This document shows positions 24,525 to 35,113 of a DNA stretch of 64,000 bases, in pieces (the first letter of the stretch is position 1; every line of letters starts with the position of its first letter). The stretch lies in contig CM074862.1 in the NCBI GenBank assembly GCA_037501455.1, forward strand, positions 80,716,001-80,780,000. Direction: 5' to 3'. Below the pieces are notes generated by a model that did no database searches, was not told the DNA's origin, and saw only the letters and a list, made by a program, of their open reading frames with translations. Source of the stretch: Lantana camara (Eukaryota; Streptophyta; Magnoliopsida; Lamiales; Verbenaceae). The translations under genes were made by a program, and so were the position numbers.

Positions 24525-25162
24525 TCAAAGGCGAGAATTTTACGAGGAAAGCGACTATCATTCAAGATTTGTACGAAGTGACCAAAGAAGGACGACACTA
24601 CTACCATGGTGCTAGATAATAACAATTTGACGGGAACATTCTCGATCGCAAGGGATCACATGAGAGTTACTTGAACCGGGAATATTATGAAGGATAAAAG
24701 TTAGACTTCGAGTTACCAAATAGTATCGGAGGAGGTCAACTATAAATTATGAGAAGAATGAGTGGGTAGGATTACTATCAAGTGCATATTCAAGAATTGA
24801 ATCTTCGAACTTTGGTGGTATAGAGTATAGGAAGTTGGATCGTGGGATGAAGAGTGAGTAATTACTGAAGTATATACATACGTCAGGCACTCGAGGAATG
24901 GCATTTTGGTTAGAAGGGTTCCGATCAAAGAATCAAGTATTAAATCAAGTCACTGCCATTGAAGTTTTCTAAGACCATGGTGAACGGTACACCAAAATAT
25001 GCATATCACGTGCAATGTACATTTTATTATCACCACGTATGGTTCTCTGTATTTGTTAATTGCTTTTGTAAGACTAGTTGGTATTTGACTTTTTCTACTT
25101 GTTCATTTCGTGAAGTTCTGTATGAATGTTTAATTAAATGTTCTTTGGGATCCTTGCTTTTG

Positions 25163-25305
25163 TGAGAGTCGGCGTACTCTCATTGCTTGTGTGAGAGTCG
25201 GGTACTCTCCTCGCTTGTGTGAGAGTCGGGGTACTCTCCTTGCTTGTTTGAGAGACGGGGTTCTCTCTTTGCTTGTTTGAGAGACATGGCTCTCTCACCG
25301 CTTGC
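25163..25305 (+). repeat. LARD2 hairpin array, about 29-bp period
   Basis: Five units, each with a perfect 6-bp stem: GAGAGTCGGCGTACTCTC (25164-25181), GAGAGTCGGGTACTCTC (25193-25209), GAGAGTCGGGGTACTCTC (25221-25238), GAGAGACGGGGTTCTCTC (25250-25267) and GAGAGACATGGCTCTCTC (25279-25296). The sixth stem pair is T-A in units 1-3 and A-T in units 4-5, a compensating change. The loop is usually CGGGGT. The array ends about 45 bp before the polypurine tract. Confidence 0.85.
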
Positions 25306-25350
25306 TTTAAAGATTTAGAACTCGAGTATGGACATGGGGACCAGGTCCTC

Positions 25351-25366
25351 TTAAGGGGGAGAGAGT
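25351..25366 (+). other. LARD2 polypurine tract
   Basis: TTAAGGGGGAGAGAGT lies directly before the 3' LTR. It would be the plus-strand priming site. Confidence 0.85.
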
Positions 25367-28175
25367 TGTAACGCCCCGTTTCAATTTACGCATTATGTGA
25401 TAATTTATCTACATTTCATAATATTATATGTATTATATTTCTATGCATTTATGTGAATTATCCTTAACGTGAAATTTACATGAAATAATTGATAATGTGC
25501 TTAATTGATATTATGTGATACTTTACATATATATATTTTTCATAACATTAGATTCATAATATTTCCATGAGCTTTTATGAATTAATTGTTAATGTGACTA
25601 AATGCTCTTATATGACCTTAAATACTCATATATGTAAATGTGTGGATTTAATTGCATGACTTAAATGGAGTTAGATACTCCCCATGGAATTAGACTTGAG
25701 TGCATGCATTCATATTCTTGAGGGACTAGAATGCAAAAAGTGCTGATTCATACACTTTAGTGGAGGATATATTATACCATATGTATCTCATCTTTCTCAT
25801 TTTCTCTCATTCATCATTTTCATACAAAAATACACACACTTACACCTACATATGTCGATCAAAACCCCAAGGGGGGAATGAGGAATATTTCATCTCAATA
25901 GCAAGCTTGATCTTGAGGAATATTGCATAAGTTGGAAGCATCATCATCTCTTCATCATTTCATCCATTCTTTCTTGTATATTAAAGGTATAGATGGAGAA
26001 CTTGATTGAATCTCTTGAATATATATAAAGTAGGGTTTGATGAATATGATGTGATTTCTTGGTTAGTTGAGATTAGAAGCATGATTATGAACTTTAACCT
26101 TGAATTCCATGCTTAATTCTTGAGTTATTTGGAAGTTGAATATCATGATATATATATAGGGTTTGAATGATGAATTTTGATGATCTAAGCATGTTTTCTT
26201 GGATTAAATGTTAACTTAATGATGTCTTTAAGTTATATACATGTTATATGTTTGTTTTGGAGCATTTTGGTTGAGTTTGCTTTGGCTTTTCTTTCCTTTT
26301 CTTTCTTCCCCGAAGCTACCCCTGTTTTGCCCCTTTTCTAGCTCTGGAACAGTACCCGGGTGGGTACTTTTGTCCCGTAAAGCTTCTGGACAGCTTTACC
26401 CAGTCGGGGAACTTTTCCCTTGAATTTTACCCGGCCGGGTACTCCCTCATCCGAACTCCAAATGACCTAATTTTTGATTCGTTGGAGAGATCTTGAAGTC
26501 TAGAATATTCTCCAATTAGAATCATCTCAATATCTTTCCTATTTTGTGAGATATAATCAATTGTTGTTGGTGTCGCTGCTTTACCGACAAACTGCATTCA
26601 CCCAACTTCAAGCCTACGCCATTTTCTCCTCGCTTTGAACTAGAAAACGTGCCATATATCATTTTAAAGGTATACTTGTATAGTTTCATTCCCAACAAAC
26701 AAAACCCAATTCCAATCTCTAGAACTTTAGACATTTCCCTTTTTCCACAGCTTGGTCATTTTCAAAAATTGCCGGTTTTTGCCAAACTTCACCAAAACCC
26801 TTGTTATTGCGTTCCTTTCACTTTCTTGGCTCCCATATGTGACTTATATGACATTTATGCTTACTTAATTGATAATTATGCTCCTATTTGACACTTCTTG
26901 ATACTTTATTTGGGAATTTGGGCACATTCATAATAGTTATTGATTGTAAACACATGATTGACATCGCATGATTTTGCTATTCGTCTTAAATGGTTCATAT
27001 GAGTCGAGTCTCACGTGAACTTGTCTTTGTTACACAGATCATGGTCCCGGAGTCGAGGAGCCCGCTCTTTAGAGTTTCTTTCCACTTTTGTTGGTTGGTG
27101 AAGGTGAGGTTTTAATTTCTAGTTATGGAACCCTTACAACCCTTACGTGATTTTTGGCCAAAACGTATCTATATATCTATAGTTTTTGAACCTTATGATT
27201 TTCAAATGATTTCACGAAAATGGAGTGATTGATTGATTGATTGATTGGCGAATTGATTGTTTTGGCGAGTAACTATTGTTCACGTTGGGCCCGAGGGTAG
27301 TGTATTGAGCCAATCGGGAAAGCAAGGGCTGACGGGTAACTCTTGCACTACCCTCACCATTGTGGGATCACCTCTGAATCCACTAGGAGGTTTGGTGGAG
27401 GAAGAAATCCCGTGCGTGGGAGTCATGCTCCCGACGTACACCATGATTGGATGGTTGGGTCTTGCAAACCCGCCATCACCTGGAGGAAGAAGGATTTATT
27501 GATTGAAATTGCTAATTGTGCACGGAATTGTTTGTGTGATCACCTAATCCACTAATAAATTGAAGTATTATACACAGTTGGTGAAAGGTTGGAGATTTGC
27601 CCTCACTCGCCGGGCCACAAATTGATTGTATTGAATTGATTGAATTGATAAAATGGATTAGTTGTAACCTCGGGCGATATTATCTCTTCTTTTCTAAATC
27701 GTGTTGTTATTTTCCAAAATTATTACCCGAGATTATAACTTGTATGTATGTGCGCAAATAATTATTCATACCCCTCGCTCAATCCGTGTTGGACTGACAC
27801 CTCAACCTTTCAGCTTTTGCAGGTTTGTGCTAGGCGGGAATTAGAGGCTAGCCTGTCTTTTATTCGGGTTTAGCACTTCACCTTCATATTTTAGCTCATG
27901 TATTGATACGTCTTATATTTTGTATTATGCTTTACCTAATGTTGGAGGTGATATTGTATTGTATGAAATGTTGGCACCTATAAGTATTGAATGTTATTAC
28001 TTCCACTTTTATTGATACAATTGTTTAGTGGTATTAATTGAGGGTACCCGCCTAGCTTTTGAGTTTTATTATCTCCCGTTCGCTATAGTTTCGATTCAAG
28101 TATGAATTGCCCGTTTCATATGTGGATTGAGGCTATAGTGCGGGGGATGTGGCACCTAGCGTTCCGGGTGCTACA
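25367..28175 (+). repeat. LARD2 3' LTR
   Basis: Starts TGTAACGCCCCGTTTC and ends GGGTGCTACA, followed by TATTT. It is closely similar to the 5' LTR with scattered substitutions and small indels, including one fewer palindrome unit. The candidate intron motifs are at 27104 and 27822. Confidence 0.92.
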
Positions 28176-29578
28176 TATTTCATATACATTGTATCTTATA
28201 CGCAAGACTCTCACATTTACACATACTAAATCTCTAACACCCCCTTTTCACACACTCGTCTTCATCTTCATTACATTTGATCTCCAAGAAGAAGAGGTTA
28301 GGAAGGACCATTAGATTGCTTGAATGGTTTCCTTGACCTTGAGCTTGAATATTTGATCTTATATGTGATTATCTTTGAAGTTATTGCATGAATGCCTTGG
28401 TTGTTAGAAGATTTATTGTTGTAGCATGAATGGGGCTTTGCTCGGTAGATCTAAGTGCCTAAATGTTGGGTTTATGTTGCCTAAATGGCATATATGAGTT
28501 ATATGCATGTTGTATACTAGTTTTGAGATGTTTAATTGTTGAAGATTGCCGTTGGAGTGGCTTGGGAGCCATTTTCTGAGACCTACCCTGTTTTTTCGCC
28601 CAGATTGCTTTGCCACGCCCGTGTCGCCACCCAGTTCAATCACGACACGCCCGTGTCGGAACCTACTGCATCATTCGGAGCCTTTTCACACGCCCGTGTC
28701 TGCTTTTGATTCATTTTTGACACGAGCGTTTCTCACTCAAATGAACTCCAAATAACTTGATTTTCAAACCGTTAGAAACCTCTTGAAGTCTAGAACACTC
28801 ACCAATTAGAATCACCTCAATATCATTTTTAGATTGTGAGATATGATCAATTCCTTTTGGTATCGCCATTTTTCTGGAAATCTACATTCACCCAATTTCG
28901 GGCTTACGCCATTTCCTCCTCGCTTTGAAACATGATTCGAGCCATATATCATTTTAAAGCTCTACGTGTCTAATTTCATATCCAACAAACAAAACCTAAT
29001 TCCCACTTCTATAAATCGAGATATTCTTGTTTTACCACAACATACGCATTTCCGAAAATTGTCCATTTTTGCTAAACTTCACCAAAACCCCTTCTTATTG
29101 CATTCCTTTCACTTTCTTGGCTCCCGTATGTGATTTATATGAACTATATGCTTGATTAATTGATAATTGTGCTCTTATTTGTCACTCTTTATTTCTAATT
29201 TGCTTTAGCTTGATTGTTTGAATATGTGCATGATATATGAATTGAATCCTTGTGAGTAATTGAGCATATGAACATGACCACACATTTCTATGACATATTT
29301 ATCCTTTATTCCATGTTGAGTCATCTCATGACACATTACACCATCTCATAATCGTTGTCGTGCATCCTATTTGGTATCATATTGAGTCTCCTCTCACTAG
29401 TACACATTGTTACTTTCTCTTGTAGAGTTCATCTCCAGGGCGGAGACTTCTGGATTGAATAGGCACCCGTATCAATCATGTTTCTTGTCTCAGGTTATTC
29501 CAGGTGAGGGTGTTTTCATTCTAGTTTAGTATCAAACCCTACGACCTTTATGTGATAAGTTTTGGCCAAAAACCTAAC

Positions 29579-29579
<1 letters not shown>

Positions 29580-29624
<45 letters not shown>
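29580..29624. repeat. (TA)n microsatellite
   Basis: About 45 bp of TA; the same position has a short TA run in LTR copies 1 (near 14105) and 3 (near 36480). Confidence 0.9.
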
Positions 29625-29626
<2 letters not shown>

Positions 29627-30821
29627 ATTTCCAAGTAGAGTCATCGAGTAAATCTTTATCGAGTAAATATTTTCAAGGAATGAAATGTATTAAAATGTTC
29701 TGACGAATTGAACCATTTTGGCGAGATAATGCACTTCACGTTCATGTTATTGGGCTTGGGGAAACGTGAAATTGTCGACCGGATCGGCATCGGGCCGACA
29801 GAAAGAACCTTTGCACATTGTACCCATTAGGAATACCTCTGCGTGACCTAGGAGATGGGGAGGCGGAGTATTCCTGAGCCGATGGTTCCCATACCATCGA
29901 AGGAGCGGGTAGGAGTCATGAGCCCCCGTCTCATACTACACTAAATTGTCTCCCGGGACTGGGCTACCCCTGGCGGGGAAAAAGAATTGGATGGTTTGGG
30001 TCTTCAGGCCTGACCATCATGACGGAGGAAGAAGGTTGCACTGTATTGCACCTGAATGTTACTGAACATAATGAATGACTGATTGATTGAATGATTGACT
30101 GCATGATCACATTTTAATAAATATTCCCTATTGTTTGTACATGGTCGGAGTAAGGATGGAGATTTATGCACGCTCACTCGCCGAGCCAATAATCATTGTT
30201 AGTCCTTTTCTTGCCCTTCGCGGGAACTAATTTCACTTAAAACGTTGCTTGGGATTTATGACATGCATGCACATGGTTCTATATATTTATGTACAGTTCC
30301 TGCTCACTCAGTCTTCTAGAGACTGATCCCTCTTTTCCCCACTTCTCAGTTTCTTGCAGGTTTGCTAGGCGGAGGTCAAGTCATAGCGTTCTTTATCGAG
30401 TCACACGTGTACACTTAAGTCTCATTCCACGTTGTTATGTTTTAATTATATCACGCCATGTATTTAAATAGGCCTGTGAGCCAACGCATGATTTATGGAT
30501 TTTGAATATTGATTTGGGATAGGTTGCATGTCTATTTGAACCCGTTGTTAGGTGGCATGTTGGATTTAATTATGTTTATGAAATTGTTGGGCTTGTAGCC
30601 ATCGATGGAATTCATTCATGTTAATGTTATTGCTTCCGCACCGCTTTATTGAATGTTGTTGATTAATTGGTACAGGGTTAGTTCCGCCTAGCCAGGTTGT
30701 TTTTATTTTGTCACCCGTTCGCTATAAGTCCGGTTCATGCTGGATCATCCATTTCACGTGTGGACTAGACTTGTAGGGCGGGGGATGTGGTGCCTATCGT
30801 CGCGGGTGCTACATCCTTAGG

Positions 30822-30833
30822 TGGTATCAGAGC
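30822..30833 (+). other. LARD1 primer-binding site, intact copy
   Basis: TGGTATCAGAGC after LTR copy 2. It is the only complete LARD1 primer site, because the one after LTR copy 1 is damaged by the 48-bp deletion. Confidence 0.9.
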
Positions 30834-33800
30834 CCGGTTGCAAAGCCGGGGTCTCTAGTGTTGTGTCGCGTCAAGTATAGGTCGAACGGCTTAGGGACAA
30901 CGTGCACACCGCATTGATCGTGAGCATGTATTATTGGAAAATTTGATGATTTTATGTTGAAATTTAAATTTTTTTTGTTGAATTTTGTGTTGCATTTTGC
31001 ATCCATACGTGTTTTGGTGTTAATTATGTGACATATGCATTTAATAACTAGCATGCATTTATATTTGAATTGAGTTGTGATTCATAGATTGCGATCACAA
31101 CATCAAACCACGACCAAATTTACAAAGTAACCGCCATATACTACATGTATTCCTTATGGATATGGGTGATTTGAAGAAGGCTCCAGGTGTTAACATGAAT
31201 TCGGGTAATTGCTGGTTCTTATGATGGGACTTTAGCTAGGGAATTTAAGACCGAGGTGAAAATTAAATTATGTAAGAAGATGGTTATGGTTGAGGTAATG
31301 GTACGAGAGTGTGACGTTATAACCACCAAATAAACACACACTCTACATTGCAACCAAAGTGGATCAACCGGGTTCAAGAAGCCGTTTAGTTTAAGAAAGA
31401 AGTGAAGTACAGACCCTAAAGATATTAAGATTCAAGATACAAATTTATTATCAAGCTGAAGACCTTTAAGTAGTTAGTCTTAAGGTCAAGTTGTGGGAGT
31501 GAAGAGTTAAGTCAAGATAATTCGGCTTGAGATGGGATCAAGACTTGGGTTAGAGTTAAGAACGAAGAGAATCTCCCGAGATTGAAAATATAATCGAGAA
31601 TTTAATTTGGAATGATGAATAAAGGATTCTTAATATTGGAAGTATGATCAAGGTGAACTAAGATATCACCCAACTTTTGGATTCATGAAGGGGATAAGCA
31701 AGATATTTGGATTAGTATTTAAGTTTGAGGTTCGGTGGAGGTTCAAGATGTTTGACCATTGGAACCCTTCAAGGTTAAAGCAAGAAAGTTTTAGTCGTGG
31801 TAATGAATACGATGGGGAATTGTCTAAATGAAGATTTTTTCTAGAGAAGAGGGGAAAGAATTGGGCCACTCGGACATATAAGACTCAGATTCAAATGACT
31901 ACCTCGGATTGAGAGAAGATGCTCTTTATCATTATAGGAATAAAGAATTCGGGGATTGGTAAGTAGGCAAGCGATACGAGGAAAAGAAGGGTTAGAGAAA
32001 ATCGATCAACGCGGAGAGTATGACATCATTGAAGATACGGAACCATAAGAAAGAGAAAGAGCTTTTGGGAAGGGAATTATGTGCTCAAGTGTAAACTGTA
32101 AGAGGATGAGCCGTTCAACTAAATTGAATTCACAAGAGAAAATTCAGAGGGATTGGAGCAAGAGGAAATTAGGTTCAAGAATCACGAGATTTCGGATCAT
32201 GGAGACATGTAAGTCGATACAAGGAACTTCAAAAATTTGCAAGCTATGGGGAGGCAAGATAACCCAATTGACATTTAAGTTCGGCATAGGGAAAGATTTA
32301 AGAGACTAGTTTTGAGAATGTAGAAGGCTTGGGTTTTGTGACAATTTCGCATCTTGGGAGCCCACAAGAGGTACAAGGAAGCATGGGAACTTAGAACCGG
32401 TTTTGGGTAGAAGCAATACAATGAAAGGCTCGGGTATAGAAGAATTGGAATTCAACAAAGCGTTTGGATTTTGGGAAACATGGGGAATACAAGAAGAATT
32501 AAGATGGTTAGAAGACCGTGGGTATACGAGAAGTGGTTGATGAATTCGAGCATAATGGACCAAATTGCCAAGCTAAAGATTGCCATTACGGTGAAAGTTA
32601 CTTGCATTAATAGCACGTGCATCATACATCGTGTTAATTTTAATTCTGCTTTATATTTATTTAATTGAAGTAATTTCCCCAAAGTGATTCATGCTTTAAT
32701 TATCCCAAGATGTGCGACATGCATTGAGCATTCTTACCCAACATGCATAGCTTAGTGTTTGCTTGGTAGGAAGCCTTCTTCATCTCATATTTCACGTGCC
32801 ATTTCAAACAAGTCATGCTTGGGTCAAGAGTGAATCTTTGGTTGCAAAGAATCGAGCAAGTGTGATGGAGACTTTGAGGTGTCAAGAATTGAATTGGAAG
32901 GTGATGTTGGAGAAATCGAGAATTTTGGGGTTTAAGCAAACGATGGGCCGAGTATAATAAAACAAGATCAAAGAATTGAGAATAGAGCTTTTAAGGAGGA
33001 GAGCCTAACAGGGGAATAAATTAAATCATGATCATGCTCAATTGGGTCGCCTTGGTGGAAGGATGGAAATTTAGGAGCTAATAGGTAACAAGGATTTGAT
33101 AAAAGTGGTAAGAAATGTGATGAAAGTTTTAGCGTTTGATGCAATCCCAAACCCGAAGAAGATGAAACTTCGAGAATAAGGTCTACGCACTATAGGAGAT
33201 GAATATAGGGATAAGTTGAGATCTAAAGAGGACAAGATGGTGACAAGGACGATTGATGGTGACCTTGACTACAAGATCAATATCGTGAGTTTCTTATTAT
33301 GGGACATTCATTAACTTAATCTTCGAAGATTAAAAGAATGGTACTTCGAATAATATACTTTATACCACGAAGTTGTTAGGATCAAGAAGAAATTGGCAAG
33401 GATTAATAAGGAAGATAGTGGATAACAAAAGTCGATCAAATTATCATATCCCAAAGGAACAAAGTGAGATTTAATTCAACCGAGTGATGGAAGTGGATGA
33501 TCTACGAGGCAATACGATATGAACAAGACAGGTTACCGATTCGACAGTTGTTTTCCATAAGGAACCAGGATCACTTTTAGGATTCGAGACTAGCTCTAGC
33601 ATTCGAGAAAGCTGAGTATAATCCGTGGTGAAGGATAAGTGGATTGCATCAAGATCAAGTGGACCTCAGGTAGGATATAACTTCAGACCGTGGAATTCAT
33701 AAGGAAAGAAAAGTTGTTCGTGGAGTAAAATTTGGATGGATATTGAAGTGTATATTACATTGGGCATTTCAAAGTATAACACTCAAGGTAGAGGGATCTC

Positions 33801-34056
33801 CAAGAACAAAACGAGTGTTGAGTCAAATCACTATCATGAAGAATTCCCGGTGAACGGTGAACGGTACATCAAGCATTCATGGCATATGCATACACGTAAC
33901 ATAGTTTTACATTTTATGATGATTAGTACCGGGATAGTCGTTGTATTAATTGCTTCTTGTGTGCTTGTGTGTAACATGACTATATGTTGAGTGTTGGTGC
34001 TTGTTTTTTTTTTTTTTTTTGGCCTTGGGGTTTAGAGTTTCTCTTTCTTTGTGTTT

Positions 34057-34132
34057 GAGAGACGGGGTTGTCTCGTTGTTTGTTCGGGAGACGGGGTTCT
34101 CACATTGCTTGTTTGAGAGACGGGGCTCTCTT
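34057..34132 (+). repeat. LARD1 hairpin array, three units
   Basis: GAGAGACGGGGTTGTCTC (34057-34074), GGGAGACGGGGTTCTCAC (34086-34103) and GAGAGACGGGGCTCTCTT (34115-34132), 29 bp apart, with the CGGGG loop of LARD2 and LARD3 but less perfect stems. It lies about 230 bp before the purine tract. Interior copy 1 has lost the first unit to its deletion. Confidence 0.7.
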
Positions 34133-34377
34133 GTTGTTATTTGCTACGTGTTTAACTGGCTCTCGCGTAGTTTAGTTTTTCGAGTGGGTAAGTTCCGGTG
34201 AGTTAAGGGTTGTAACTTCACAACAATTGAAGAACCTTTGTTGCTTCAAGACCTTTTCCGAACTAATTCCTGACGGGGAGTTGCTAACCCGCGTGGGATG
34301 AACACGGGAGAGATGCTTAAGAGTCCAGAACTCGAGGCGGTGGACTTGAGGACAGGTCCATTTTAAGGGGGAGAGGT

Positions 34378-35080
34378 TGTAACGCCCCATATCTTCAAAT
34401 TATTCAGCTACGCACGCCACACGTGTGAGTTTGGGAGATAGATTTATTAAGCGTGTTTAAATTGTATTATGTGACCAAGTATTAAGTGATTAATTGCTTA
34501 TTTGTCTATGTGATCATTTTAATTGTAATTCCATTACATAACATTTCATTTGTATTATTCACTCATGCAAGAGACATGTAATTTTATATGTATATATATA
34601 TGTATGATTCACTCATTCATGTCATAACATATTTTCATTGATATATATATATATATATATATATCTTTATACTTAAACTAAACTTCATAAGATTTATATT
34701 TCTATTCTCATTCGATTCATGTAATTGATCATTAGCATGTAATATATATATTCATACATAACTCTTATACACTTTCACACTCACATTCATTATATTTGCA
34801 TATAATAATAAAGCACTAATATGATTATATACGTATTATATAGACAATATCTAACTTTATACATATACCTATTATATCTATAATTGTATTACACTAATAC
34901 ATTACAGATATTTCATATACATTGTATCTTATATGCAAGACTCTCACATTTACACATACTAAATCTCTAACACCCCCTTATCACACACTCATCTTCATCT
35001 TCATTACATTTGATCTCCAAGAAGAAGAGGTTAGGAAGGACCATTCATCAAGAAGCACAAGCATCAACAAGATCATCATC

Positions 35081-35113
<33 letters not shown>

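Larger units (their letters stand above)
21889..25366 (+). other. LARD2 interior, non-coding
   Basis: 3.48 kb with no recognisable gag, protease, reverse transcriptase or integrase. The last kilobase resembles the interior of LARD3 and, more weakly, LARD1. Short open frames at 24125-24424 and 24411-24524 have LARD3 counterparts (57433-57759 and 57164-57454, minus strand). A hairpin array at 25163-25305 and a purine tract close the interior. Confidence 0.85.
19060..28175 (+). mobile_element. LARD2: complete non-coding Gypsy-type element
   Basis: A 9.1-kb element with LTRs at 19060-21888 (2829 bp) and 25367-28175 (2809 bp), a primer site at 21897-21908, a 3.48-kb interior without gag or pol, and a purine tract at 25351-25366. 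The left LTR starts TTTAACGCCCC instead of TGTAACGCCCC, a mutated first TGT. The target duplication TATTT is intact, so this is an original insertion. It sits inside LARD1, which sits inside the solo LTR, and is therefore the youngest layer on this side. Confidence 0.92.
18476..30813 (+). repeat. LARD1 LTR copy 2 (middle), split by LARD2
   Basis: 18476-19059 plus 28181-30813 make a 3.2-kb LTR ending GGTGCTACA; the rest is LARD2 and one copy of its TATTT duplication. Compared with copy 3 it lacks about 138 bp near 28314, a region that includes the (CAT)n tract and a conserved AAG/GT site. It has two expanded TA tracts, at 18683-18729 and 29580-29624. Confidence 0.9.
30814..34377 (+). other. 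LARD1 interior copy 2, non-coding
   Basis: 3.56 kb, starting with spacer TCCTTAGG and an intact primer site at 30822-30833. No gag or pol domain is visible. It keeps the 366 bp (about 33721-34086) missing from interior copy 1. That part includes an 84-codon frame at 33736-33990 with a hydrophobic end and a short segment (VNGERYIKH) resembling VNGTPKHAYH of LARD3. Three hairpin units lie at 34057-34132 and the purine tract TTTTAAGGGGGAGAGGT at 34361-34377. Confidence 0.88.

Noticed and set aside
25163..25305. CRISPR-like or coding repeat at the 29-bp hairpin array
   Set aside because: There are no variable spacers of constant length, and 29 bp does not keep a reading frame. The covarying stems point to RNA structure instead.
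18476..30813. Two separate LARD1 insertions side by side
   Set aside because: There is no target duplication at either inner LTR junction, and ATGCC flanks only the outer ends, so one array is simpler.
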